This document shows positions 1 through 11,200 of a stretch of 64,000 nucleotides of DNA, one piece after another (positions within the stretch are counted from its first letter, which is position 1; the number at the start of each line of letters is the position of its first letter). Under the pieces are notes generated by a model. It was not told the DNA's origin, searched no databases, and worked only from the letters and a program-made list of their open reading frames with translations. Origin of the DNA: Pholiota molesta (Eukaryota > Basidiomycota > Agaricomycetes > Agaricales > Strophariaceae); the NCBI GenBank assembly GCA_014925825.1, contig JACGCK010000116.1:84882-148881 (forward strand). Reading direction: 5' to 3'. The translations under genes and the position numbers were made by a program.

Positions 1-2497
1 TGAATTCAAACCCAAATTCCATTCCAAGAAGGCCCCTTGCAAGAAGACCTTGAAAGAAAAACTCACGCTGATTTCACATGCTGCATCAGGGTGGCTTTCG
101 TTCCGCTGTGTGAGCAGTGCACACATTGAAGAAGATTTGTCCAGGTCGCGGCTATGGCACGTTCCTGCATCTCAATGATTCTTTTTCTTGCCACATCTTC
201 TTCGTTTTCGTTCAAACGCTCAAGTTTTACGGAACCCTCCTTATGAGTTTTTGAATGAAAGTGAAAGACCTGCAATTGTTCAATGAGTCAAAACAGTGAT
301 TCAGAACATGGAAGTAATGCGAAGACCCACCGCTCCTAGCCAAGTCATGGTTGCGCGGCCTTGTTCCTGACTTCCACATGAAATACATTCGAAGACCGGG
401 TCAAGATCATCCATCATTTGGGTCGTTGCAGTGAGAGGCTCAAACCCACAGAGCTTGGCGAGAATAGGAACGATTGTAATAGCCGTCTTCGACACAGTGA
501 GCCGGTCAAGCCTATGCGATCGATGTTTTTCTTCTGTTAACTTCTCGATGAAGAAGCCATCCCGGCATCCTGTCGGAAACTTGGCCTTTCGTGTGCAGGA
601 ATGAAGGATGGCCTCGTTGTACCGCAAGATTCGCTGCCGCTGCAAACTAGAAAACTTAGTATCGCAATTGGAGCATTGAAAGACTGTGGTCGCAAGGCCA
701 AACACAGTTTCGCGGTCGATAACCTCTCCAGGCCTAGACGCAATGATGACCTCCAGAAGTTGGTCGTCGATTCGTCTGATTAGTTGGTTGATGGCGTCGG
801 GATATATCTCGGGGAGTGTGAGCATCAATCGCTCTTTCATCGACTCCAAAGTAGATGAAGTGTCATTGACGATGTCTTGAATTTTAGCCTCGTGGAGAAA
901 GAGTTCGCTGGCCATTGGGTACCAGTACCTTTCGGTAGTCGGATATGTCAAAATGTGGTCGTTATGTACCTTCTGCAAAATTGGTAGGCGGTCTTTGAGG
1001 AATGCAAGTCTTTCTCGCTTGAGGCGCCTTTCCTGTACAATCTCCATATATTCGTTGATTTGACCATCTAACCTCACCAATACTTTTTTTGGATTGCATC
1101 AGGCTGAAAATTGCAGATGAAGTAAATAAAACCTTACTGCGGTCTGTAAGCTCTTTTCGGCACATCTTTCGAACCTCCAACTGTTCCTCGAATTTTTCCT
1201 CGCTAGGCAGCATCTTGAGGACTTCCTCATTCCATCCGAGGTAGGCTACACGTTCCGCAATACTTGAAATTTGTTAGACAAGCATAAAGATCAAGAAGGC
1301 GGGATGTACTTGTCTAGTTGTTTTGTTGTCCGTTGCTCAATAAGGAATTGCTGATATTCGGCGTATTCCTTGACCCAAGTCGCGCAACGCCGAGCATGCT
1401 ATTCAAGACATCAGACATGTTTGCCACCGAACATGAAGCTCCAGCCTACCTCACATATTGCCTCGTGTTCTTTGCATTTGGATATTACCCAAGAATCTTT
1501 CTCTTTGGGATCGGCGATGTTGTCGTGTGTTTCGCGCCAGAGTATAGCAAACTCCACAAAGTAGTGAGTCACTTTAATACAGTTTGTCAAAGAAACCAGT
1601 GAATTAATCTGTTGATTAAACTTACACATCTTTTGGGAAAATTCTATTTCTGGTAGGTAGTTATTCAAACCATTGATGGTTCTCATATCTTTATCAGGAA
1701 AGTAGATGGAACAACTGAGATTTACTGTGAGAACAATAAATTAAGGGTAATCGAGCTTCGAAACTTACTGCTCATCGAGACATCTGTTGCAAATCCGTCG
1801 CCTGGCTAACCAAGCGGTATGCATGATGGCTAAGTTTCGTCCGCAGTGCTAGAAAAAGATCAGCACAAGATTATTTCAGATTACTGGCAGAAATTGACAC
1901 AGACGTGGCAGCCTTTTCCGAAGACCAAATCAGCGCATTGAGGCTCGCTCAAGTCATCAGGGCAATCGGGCATCACAGGAACAATATTGGCGCGAGCCGC
2001 TTTCCATACAGAGATAGACGAGCGGCTTGTGAATATTGCGCGGAGGTCTTTGCTAGTTCGAGTGAGGTTCACTAAATCTATGGGATTCAGTCGCGAGAAA
2101 ATCTAAATGTATATCAATGATGGAGCTCTGGAGGCAGGCACGAACATGGAATCGACAATGTACTTACCTCAAATACGATATCCAGTGGCATATCTTTCAC
2201 ATCTGCAAGCATACCACGAATTCCTCTCACTCTCTTGATTGTAGCTTGTTGACCACCAGCATTCTTCTTGGTAACTTTTCGCTTCTTTCCGCTAGGAAGG
2301 TGTTCAGATTCAGTGTCTGTATTTTCTTGTGTTCAGTCAAATGTTCATAGAAGATAACATCAGAATAAGCCATTAGAGCTCGCCTGCAAGCACACTGACT
2401 CTCTAGCTCTCTCTAGGCGCACCTAGGAATGCGGCCAAATGCCCAAATGGTGCCCGTGACCGGTGATCACTGATTAAGAATACATACCTTTGTTCAT
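1..2497 (-). CDS. F-box protein, copy 1 (3' end outside window)
   Basis: Multi-exon gene of the agaricomycete F-box family. The start ATG is at 2497-2495 in a 10-nt first exon, ATGAACAAAG, matching the other copy. An N-terminal basic region leads into the F-box (MPLDILFE, then a second exon with NPIDLVNLTRTSKDLR and SISVWKAARANI). Short Cys-rich exons follow (CHVCVNFC, then a CGRN/CNRC-type exon), then a long exon at 301-1080 with CxxC motifs (CSNC, CISC). F-box proteins normally recruit targets to SCF ubiquitin ligases via Skp1; that role is inferred. The window begins inside the intron that follows the exon at 63-275, so the last small exon is missing. No stop or frameshift was seen in the exons compared with the copy at 16057-18688. 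Confidence 0.75.
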
Positions 2498-2655
2498 GGC
2501 GACAAACGGGATCTCTCCGTTGAAATGAGATGACGAAAGAAGCCTGAACGAAAAAATGGGCAGAACCCTGACGGTACGGGGTCAATGTTATGTCAAGACG
2601 CGTCGCGTTAACACATTGTGCGTGATGTGTAACGCGTGACGCATTACCCTTTTGA
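1..2655. repeat. Left arm of large inverted duplication
   Basis: This segment is the reverse complement of about 15340-18565. Similarity is clear from the F-box 3' introns through the upstream region, and ends at the GGGTAATGCGTCACGCG-like sequence (reverse strand here, near 2630-2655). Divergence is visible throughout in substitutions and small indels, so the duplication is not recent. The left boundary lies outside the window. Confidence 0.85.
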
Positions 2656-2856
2656 ATTTAAATGTGTACACTGTTACTGTATCCCTAGAAAATTGCGACT
2701 GCAACTACTTGATCAGTGTAATACAGTCAATTTTTGTCATTCCAATTGCAGTCAACAAAACACAACTATATGAACAAACGGGTAAAACCATAGGCATGAA
2801 GTACACTGAATGATATATTTTGATAAAGCCTCCAAAGCAATCCCAGTCCTAGTCGA

Positions 2857-5800
2857 CTATCGCCTGCGTTCGTATCCACGATCCCTGTCTCTTTCGCGCT
2901 CGCGTTCCCGAGGCGGGGATCTAGGCCTGTCCCTATCCTTATCTCTGTCATCCCGCCCACCACCGCGCGCCAAATGCGGCGGCGGCGATCTGTCGCGTCG
3001 CAGATGTGGCGGCGGTGATCTGTCGCGTCGCGGCGGCGGCGGCGGCTCGCGCACATTTCGCCCGAGCTCGCGCTCGCGGTGGGGCGGAGGAGACCGGTCA
3101 CGCGGATCGCGACTGCGGTCGGCGCCTGCACCGCGCTTCTCGCGCGCTGGAGAAACAGGGCCACCGCGTCCGTAGCCGGTGCCGCGGGGCGGAGGAGAGG
3201 GAGGGCGGCGTATCGACGTGTCGGGCCTTGTGTCCATATCCCTGCCTCGGCCGGCATCGCGGACTTGGCTGCGAGGAGGGGGGATGGGCGAGCGTTCCCT
3301 GCCCTTCTCGCCGTGGCGTGGGGGCGGGGGCGTCCTTGAGCTCGCTCTGTCGTCTGGGCGGCGGTGGCGAGGGGGAGGCGAGCGCGAGTCAACGCGACGG
3401 CGCGGAGGGGGCGACGGCGACCTGTCCTTGCGGCGCGGCGCAGGCGACCGAGAGTCGGCGCGGCGGCGCGGAGGCGGTGATGGCGATCTGTCCTTGCGAC
3501 GCGGTGCCGGCGAGCGAGAGCGCGAGACTGACGCGTCGTCTCGTCGGGCGCGACGCGCGGGCGAGCGCGAACGGCGGCGTCTGGTGCGGCTGTCCTCGGA
3601 CGAGTCGGAGTCGGAATCGGAGGAATCAGAAGAGGTATCGGAGGAGTCAGAGTCTGATGAGTCGGAATCGGAAGACGACGACTCTGCTTCGAGCATTGCA
3701 CGACGCTGTTCCATGATGAGCTTGGGAGCATTCTGGAATTGAAAACGCATCAATAACTGTTATCATGAATCGAAAATGGAAAGAAAAGCGAACCTTGAGA
3801 TATTCACGCATGCCTTCGGTCAAAACACCCAATCCAATACTCGTGAAGTAATTGATTGAGAACCTGGTATTTTTAGGGATGTCCATCGGGAACATGCCAG
3901 CGCAGCCCTGCTTGACTTCAGGATCCTTGAACCTCTCCGCGAGCGTTTTCAAACCCATGCTCTCCATCATCTCCTGCATCATGATCTTGACGAAAATACG
4001 ACTGCTGCTCGTCGTATCATCCTCGTTGATCTTAACGCATTCGAACACCATCCAGGATACCGCGTCCGTGGCCATCATGTGTCCGAAGAAGCGGGCGATG
4101 TTGCGCAGACGGTTCGTCTCGTATCTGTGGATCGTCGTGTAGTAGTTCGTGAATGCCTGCTCGAAAGAATCTGTCCATACGCGGTTGAGCTTGCTGAACC
4201 GCTCGCCGATAAGACCGTAGAACGTTGAGTATGAGCGTTCTTGTGAACAACATTCAATGATCATGTTTACGAGCTCGATCTAATAAAAATGAGCATATGG
4301 TAGCATGTTGACTGCAAATTATATCTTACCTCTTGCCCTTCATCAAGCTGTACTTTGAGTAGCTTGTGTACGGCTTCTTCATAGTTCAATGCATTCATGA
4401 TGGTCAAGTAGATAATACGGCGTAAGTTGACCAGATTGGTTTCTGTCCTATCTTCGATACCCTCTTTGGTCTCAGCGACTACATTGAAAATCAAGTGAGC
4501 AGATGTGGGGATGAAAAAAGAGGAAAAATCGAAATTACCTTCATCTTCGTCTGACTCTTCTTCCTCCTCCTCTGAACCTGATTCCTCATCCGAATCCTCG
4601 CCGAGAATCTCGTTTTTAATAGCTTTGTATTTTTCTTCGTTCTCAAGGTAGTTGGGATCGAACTTGAAGATGTCTATAATATGGCTGTAAGTTTTCCGCA
4701 GTCAAGTGATGAGAAATCATGACGTACTCAAGCCCTCCTGGATCTGTAGCTCTTCTTCCAACTGAATTTGATGTGTGATTTGTTCGTCCTCCTCAACCAG
4801 GTCAAGACCTTCGGGCAGAATTGGGTTGTCCTTGTACTTGTCCTTCCTGACTTGCATGAGGACTTCGATCATGTATTGGACCCTCTGGCTGATCCTTCCC
4901 TCGTTCAGCACAGCGCGGAAGCGTTCGAAGACGGTCGCGTTAGCTTTGGGAGAATTTTCTGCAAGGAAGGCGCCAACTTCGCGGGTGAAGCCGACAGCAA
5001 TTTCGATGGAGTCGTCGGTAGGGCGCTCGAGAAGGAGAACGAGAATTTGCAGAGCGATAATTTCATGAGCAACACCTTGATTGACGAGATGGGCGATGAA
5101 GGTTGTCGTTGAATGGCATACAATCTAAAAACCTGGGTGTGAGGCGCTGATACAAAGACTGCGAAGAAAGCAGCACGAACCTTGTCATTTCGCTTGAACG
5201 ACCTTCTGAACTGGCTTATAAGCCTTGTGAGGACCAGCTCTCCTATTTGAGGAAGCTTGGTGTTGATGATGGACACGAGGGCAGCAAATACAGGGGTGAA
5301 AGGCAAACTAGACGATTGGGCTTTCATTACGCTCCGTGAAAACAGCCCCCGTCCCCGAATCAGATTCTCCGCGAACAGCTCCGGCACAATAAGCTTGATG
5401 TTGGCAATGTTCACCCTGTTCACGATACCAGTTATGGATTTGCGCAACGCATCCCAGGAGAGACGCTGGTATTCGGGGCTGGTCTTGTCCGAGGACGCGG
5501 CAGCCTGCATCGCGCGCAGGCGCGCAGGGGGTATATAGACGCCTCCCGAGCGGGTGTTGAGCAGCTTTGCGAACTCTGCGCGCTGAGCAGACTCTTTTTC
5601 GGCCTCCTTTTTGTCGGCTTGCGTCTTTGCGACTTCGAGTGCCCTGGAGTCGGCGTCCAGCTCCATGGCGGCGACGCGTGATTCAAGCCTGCCGTCTTTG
5701 GCTGGGTTAGGACCATCCGAGTCGGAGCCCGAGTGCTCAGATGGAGAACGAGCCCGTCGTCGTGAAGCCGGTGGCTCGCCATCGACGCTTGGCGAGGGTG

Positions 5801-5905
5801 ACCTAGAAATGAACTCGATTTGATTACCAAGGTCAAGAAAGAGAGTAAATGGACGTACCTTTTCCTTTTATGCGGAGGAGAGTCCGAACGAGGGGAAGAA
5901 GACAT
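2857..5905 (-). CDS. CWC22: Pre-mRNA splicing factor CWC22 (MIF4G-MA3 protein with RS-like tail)
   Basis: Essential spliceosome component that in other eukaryotes binds eIF4A3 to load the exon-junction complex and is needed for catalytic activation. The first exon (5905-5859, MSSSPRSDSPPHKRKR) ends at a GTACGT donor and exon 2 begins at 5802. The family signature GVYIPPARLRAM is followed by the MIF4G region (SWDALRKSITGIVNRVN, ENLIRGRGLFSRSV, KLPQIGELVLTRLI, SFKRNDK, then YMIEVLMQVRKDKYKDNP and LDLVEEDEQ). After an acidic stretch (GSEEEEEESDEDE) comes the MA3 region (NLRRIIYLTIMNALNYEEAVHKLL, FGHMMATDA, TRFSINYFTSIGLG). The last exon (about 3732-2857) is a Ser/Asp tract followed by Arg-Ser-Pro repeats ending GYERRR. 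At least six introns of 50-65 nt were seen. It is single copy here. Confidence in identity is high; exact exon ends were read by eye. Confidence 0.93.
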
Positions 5906-6149
5906 CCTGCAAGCTTGTTCGCTGATTCTGACGTTGCTGGTGCAGTACCAGTCACTGCTCGCTCACTGTCAACGTCGATGAACACAGCTTAGCGGGATTT
6001 GTACTTGTTTGCCAAACCCTTGCGAGTCACCTCCGTCGGCACATGACTCCATTGGCTAAATCTAACGTCGAGTCCAAGTCGAGTCTCGACGCGAGTCGAC
6101 GACCTGGCGGCCTGGCCCTCGTTCAAATTGACATTATCGTTATTCTAAT

Positions 6150-6555
6150 CCACTGAGGTGCTGTAATGATGACCATCAAAGGATCATACATGTACATACG
6201 AGACTGTGCCCGAACACCTTCAAAACACCTTATTAGAAAGTCAAAAATATCACCAGACTCCAGCCTGAGAGTAAGCATTGTTTTATTCGACCGTAAAATC
6301 GCCAATCCGCATATTCTCATCGACACAGCCGAGGGTCATATACCCGTTCTGACTTCGTCTCTGCAAGAGCTTCCAAATCCAGTGCAACCAGATGTCTCGG
6401 ACAACATCCTCTCGCGTTGGCTTCATGACCATGTTGGAGGTCTCCCCACAGTCCTGAATCTGCTCAAACAGCTCGTAATCCTACGCCCCTCTTCGATTAC
6501 ACAAACACCATTTCAGAGATACTTTTGGTGCAAATAATTCAGAAAACAACCAACA
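6150..6555 (+). pseudogene. Fragment of LACTB2-like metallo-hydrolase
   Basis: Similar to the intact gene at 20936-22229 over the region from its first intron through ILIDTAEG and DHVGGLPTVL. The metal-binding signature that reads HWHHDH in the intact copy reads RWLHDH here, so two histidine ligands are lost. The sequence then degrades and stops at TTTTGGTGCAAATAA. The upstream NPGKFTLQ exon is absent. This is a non-functional remnant next to the gene at 6728-7817; a similar pairing, in changed order, occurs at 20.0-22.2 kb. Confidence 0.75.
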
Positions 6556-6727
6556 GCTTGATGTTCTCGATGCGTACCTGGGTCAAATAGCGATCTCGTA
6601 GTGGGTCATGGGAGAAGCCCAGCAAGACAACGTGCCGGTGAGCGCTGGGCTTCATCGTATCTGGAGACAGCTGGCGTGAGATCAATAAATTGTGTAACAA
6701 GCCAGTTGGGGACTCGCTCACACTCAA

Positions 6728-7817
6728 TCACATCCGCGACGTCTTCATGAGCTCAAGCAGGTCATCAGCCATTGGCTGGTCCTTCAGCGGGAAGTGCAAA
6801 ATATATACATTCCTTTGACAACCATTTCGATGTAGCAGAGTTCCTGGAACAGGAATTGGTGGAATTCTATTCCCGGTGTAGAGTGGATCGACAGTAATTG
6901 GTTCAACTATATCGAGAACGCGTATAACAAGTGTGGGCCCCAGCTCTTTGTGTTCCGGAAGATCGGTTAATTCGAACTGAACCTTGATAGTTCCTACAGA
7001 AAGCGAGATCAGTACAAGAGCGAGGATAAAAGGATAAAATGCCTGACCAGTTAGTGGATATAAGTCACGGTGACTGGTCTGCACTGCGAATGCTTTCCGA
7101 GGAAAGAATAGGCGGATCAACTTCGCTCGAGTAACATACGTTGACAGACGCTTTGATTGGGCGGAATGGTTCGAAGAGAGAATAATGAGATTTTCGCATA
7201 TTCCGCGAGTTGTCCAATTTGTTGATATCGCGGACGAGCTCCTCGTCAATCATATTTTCGGCGCGCAATAACGACAAAAATCCTTCGCATTCTTTATTTT
7301 TGACTAGTGCCAGAATTTTTGGGCCCCACACGTCTCCCCTGGGATCTAGCAAGTCCCGACCATGTTCGAACTCTGCCGCGCTATCGCAGATCCTGAAACG
7401 CACACCTGCGTAGAATTCGGGCCCATCAGGTGGATGATGATGATAATAAAAGAACCCCCTTGTGTTCTCAGGGAAGCGCGGCACCCTATAGAGGCCACCA
7501 AGAACTCTGTCTTCATATTGACATTGCAGCCGCAGCACGCGTCCGTTGATGAGAATGGGCACGAGTGAGTAAGCCTTCCCCGTTAAATCAATGACCTCTT
7601 GTCCCACTGTTGACTATCGTTCAGGTCGTAGAGTAAGCAGCCTGAAAGAACTTGATGAAGAGATATTAGGGCCTTTTTTAGGGTTCTTCTCCGTCGTCGA
7701 AGTCTTCGGTAGAATCAGCACACTGCGGAGAACGCGCTCAATTTGTGCTAGAAACGCACCGCAAGCATCCTTTTCCCTAAGGCTGTCGTAGGTAGTACCC
7801 GTACAGTATGTGCGCAT
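6728..7817 (-). CDS. Unrecognised protein with a truncated paralogue at 20.07 kb
   Basis: Two to three exons on the minus strand. One covers about 7607-7140 (PILINGRVLRLQCQYEDRV, RFPENTRGFFYYHHHPPDG, LLDPRGDVWGPKILALVKNK). The last ends at the stop at 6728 (QFELTDLPEHKELGPTLVIR, LHRNGCQRNVYILHFPLK, LLELMKTSRM). A possible first exon starts at 7817 (MRTYCTGTTYDSLREKDACG) and is joined across CAACAG|TGGGACAAG; this start is uncertain. No domain is recognised. No TM segment is obvious. The C-terminal exon is repeated in a decayed copy at 20066-20411, which supports it being a real coding exon. Function unknown. Confidence 0.55.
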
Positions 7818-7968
7818 TGTGTGGGAGCTGGACGAAACCGATAGATGCGAGGACGCAATAGCAGGCTAAGCATGGCTTCCGATGAGTGTGGCCCAGATGT
7901 TCGGTGGGATGGGATTATGGATGGCAGGTGGATGCAGCATACCCTGCCTACTTAAGTTACAGTACGCT

Positions 7969-8161
7969 CCGCGATGAGCCTGAAAGGCTCATCTTAGGAT
8001 AAGATAAGACAAGGGGCAGAACCCATCAATATGTCACTTAGATAATCATTATCAGTGTAAAATCGCTCGATGTAAAAATCCTTTCTTCATCTCTCGAGAT
8101 TTGGGTTCTGCCATATTTGAGTCTTTCTGAGTCCTCATAAGTCCTCAGGACAAATTTTTTC
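7969..8161 (+). repeat. Ngaro repeat A1
   Basis: Starts CCGCGATGAGCCTGAAAGG and ends CAAATTTTTTC. It is repeated nearly identically at 14665-14858, where there is one extra A in the GTAAAAAATCC run. It begins with a hairpin, GATGAGCC-TGAAA-GGCTCATC, at 7973-7993. Confidence 0.9.
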
Positions 8162-8260
8162 ACTCGTCATCTACAATCTCCTCACCATTCTTTCTCTCAA
8201 GCCTTTTTTCCTTAAAAAATTCCCACTTTCCCGTGATTTTCCCTTATCTGATCGTTATCG

Positions 8261-11200
8261 ATGGCTGATGATATTCCTGTCCCTGGTGGCGGAGACGACA
8301 CTGGCCCTCCGCAAATTGACGAGCAACAACAGGTGCCTCCTTTGAGGACTCACCGCACTCATGTCAGCCAAGATGCCATCGTGCTGTTCAAGACGCTTCC
8401 GCTGTACAATAAGCTCGAGATCAACAAGAAGATCGAGCTCGAGAACATCGGCCGGGTGAACAAGAGCATTCATCACGCTCTCGACCCTGTCAAATACCCT
8501 ACTGCGGGATCCGATGCGGCGTCTTTAATCACCGTCGTCGAGGAAGAACTCGCCGACCTTCTCAATGACAGCATCCGTGATCGCTACAAGGACGTTCTCC
8601 CGATTTCCATCGTCAAATGGATTTCTGACACTCAGAAAGCTCAAGGTGAGCCCCAAGTTTTATCGAAGAGATCTTCTGCGGAGTTGTCTTCGGACGCGCA
8701 CGCAAAATTGCTCGAGGCACGTATTGCTAAGCGTCGCTGTATGACGGGCGACGATATTGTTCCCCGTGAATCCGGGAAGGCGGTGGAATTAATTTTCCCG
8801 CAGATTTTATTTGATACCGAGATCTCGGTTGCCATCCCACTTCCGTTTTTCGTTTATCGTAACATGCGTTACATTATTGACCACTTGGGCTCTTTGCCCA
8901 TGGTTAAATGCAATCCTTTGGATGGCACGACAAAGGGCTTTTATATTATTGATGTTGAGAAGCTTTCCGTCACGCTTGGGAAAGAGCTCTCCATTGATTG
9001 CAGTGAGTGGGGCCAAGCTGCCTTCCAGATGCTGCATTTTCATCAGATGCGTGACGTTAAAGGCGCTAGCGGAGGTTTTTCCGTGTGGTACGCGATGCAC
9101 TTTGACTTTTTCTTTAAATTAATAGATCGCGATGAATTTTATTCCGCCTGGAAAGTCTTGGAACTCGAGCTTCGGCAAGAGTTCCGAAGCGAGAAAAAGG
9201 CCTTCTGCGCGACGCATTATGCAAACGCGTATGCCCTCGTAAAGGCCGAAAAGAAAATTCTGGACAAGGTCCAGGCTCTGCAGGGTCAAGGAAAGCTGGC
9301 ATCTTCGGATCGCCCTGGCTACCCACCCCGCAGCGGCGGCAGTAATGGGAAATATTCCCGTCCTGGGAACACGTACACGTCCCCCTCTTCCTTTCCCTCC
9401 AGCAGCACGAAGCCTTCCCTCCCTCCCTGCTGCGTCCTTTGCGGCCAGAGAGGGCACACCGTCTTTACCCACTCAAACGACACAGGCCCCGCCTTCTTCA
9501 GCGACGGCAAGCCCACATGGGCTCGTTTTGTCAATCGTTTCCTCCGCGCCGTCGACAACCGCGAGATCTGCATCAAGTTCAATCTGCGTGGCGAGCGCTC
9601 TGCCTGCACCCACGCGAAAGGCGCCCGAGCACACATCTGCTCTTTTTGCGGCAAAGACTCCCACTTCGCCTTCTCCTGGACCTGCAGAACTTCTCCCCCG
9701 ACGCTTGAGAATTTCCTCGCGGCCGCGCAGTCCATTCCCTTGCAGTACACGGATTTCTCATCAACAATAGCACTTCGACCCAATTTCGACCCGTCTCAGC
9801 ACCTCCATGAAGATATATTTTCCAAAGTGATTCATCCGTACAACACCGACGCCTTCGAATCTCTTATGCTCAAACACAACATCTCCCACAACTACCCCCT
9901 GCTCGTCACGAACCTTCGTCTTGGTTTCCCTCTCGGCCACATGCCCGATATTCCGGCGACCATCATTCTCCCCAACAACAAATCCTTTTCCGACCACCAA
10001 GACGACATCCTAGAGTACCTCTATAAAGAAGTGCTCGCCGGTCGCATGTCCGGCCCATACTCCAAAAGCGACGTTGAACGCATCCTTCGAGGGCCATTCG
10101 TTGCGTCGCCCATCATCGCCGTCGTCCAACCTCAGTTCGGCGAACCCGACAAGATGCGGATTTGCCGCCACCTCTCCAAAAGCTCCAAAGAGCACCCCTC
10201 CGTAAATTCGTTTATCTCGAAAGAGGATTTCCCTACGAAGTTCGACACCGCGTCGAAGGTCGCCGACATCGTAAGTTTCTTTTCCTGCACTTGCGTGTGC
10301 TCTTTTCCTCCTGTACATCTTTGGATGTCTATACCCATACCCATGTATCACGTCCGAGTTCGCTCGACGTTTGCTATACCGGCTTCATGCCTCATTGATT
10401 CCTTTGGGAATCGGGTCTTCATACCCTCTTATGTGTCTTCATACACCTTGATACTGACGTCATCGTCATCAGATCGCTCATGCGCCCCCCGTACCCAGGC
10501 TTGTACCATGGATATTGCAAAATTCCATCGCACCTGTCCTGTACATCCCTCACACAAGCCTTGGCTCGTCGTTCAGGGCATGCCGGGTGATTTTTATATC
10601 GACCATGCCCATCCTTTTGGTGTATCTTGCGCGAGCAGCAATGCAAGCATGCCGGCCAACTGTACCGTCGACATATTGGAAGCCGAGCGCGTAAATCCGG
10701 TTCTCAAATACGAGGACGATCTGAAGGCCTTCCGCGTGCCCGTTCCCAACGGACCCTATGTCGATGGTGTGTATTCCTACGATTACGACAAAGCAGAAAT
10801 GCTTCGTCGCATCGCTCCTCTTGGCATTCCGTGGCACAAAGACAAGGGCGACGATGCTTTTGTTTTTGTTACGACATTTATCGGCTTCCAGTGGGATATC
10901 CCCAACAGAACCGTGAGCCTGCCCGAGAACAAGCGCACAAAATTCCTTCATCGTGTCCGCCAATTCATCGATCGATTCTCCGGGCATCCATGCATTCTCC
11001 TCGATGTTCAGAAGTTACATGGCTCGCTTTGCCATGTTGCCTTCGTCTACATGGAAGGCCGCTCACATCTCGCATCCTTGTCCAACTTCGCGAGCACGTT
11101 TCCCACTTACAACGAATACGCCACCCGCTTCCCACCGCCATCTGTCCTTACCGACCTCAGGTGGTGGCTTGCCACGCTTTCAAAGCCTGATGTACGCCGT

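Noticed and set aside
2766..3742. Several long overlapping frames on both strands
   Set aside because: They are alternative readings of the RS-repeat-coding last exon of CWC22.
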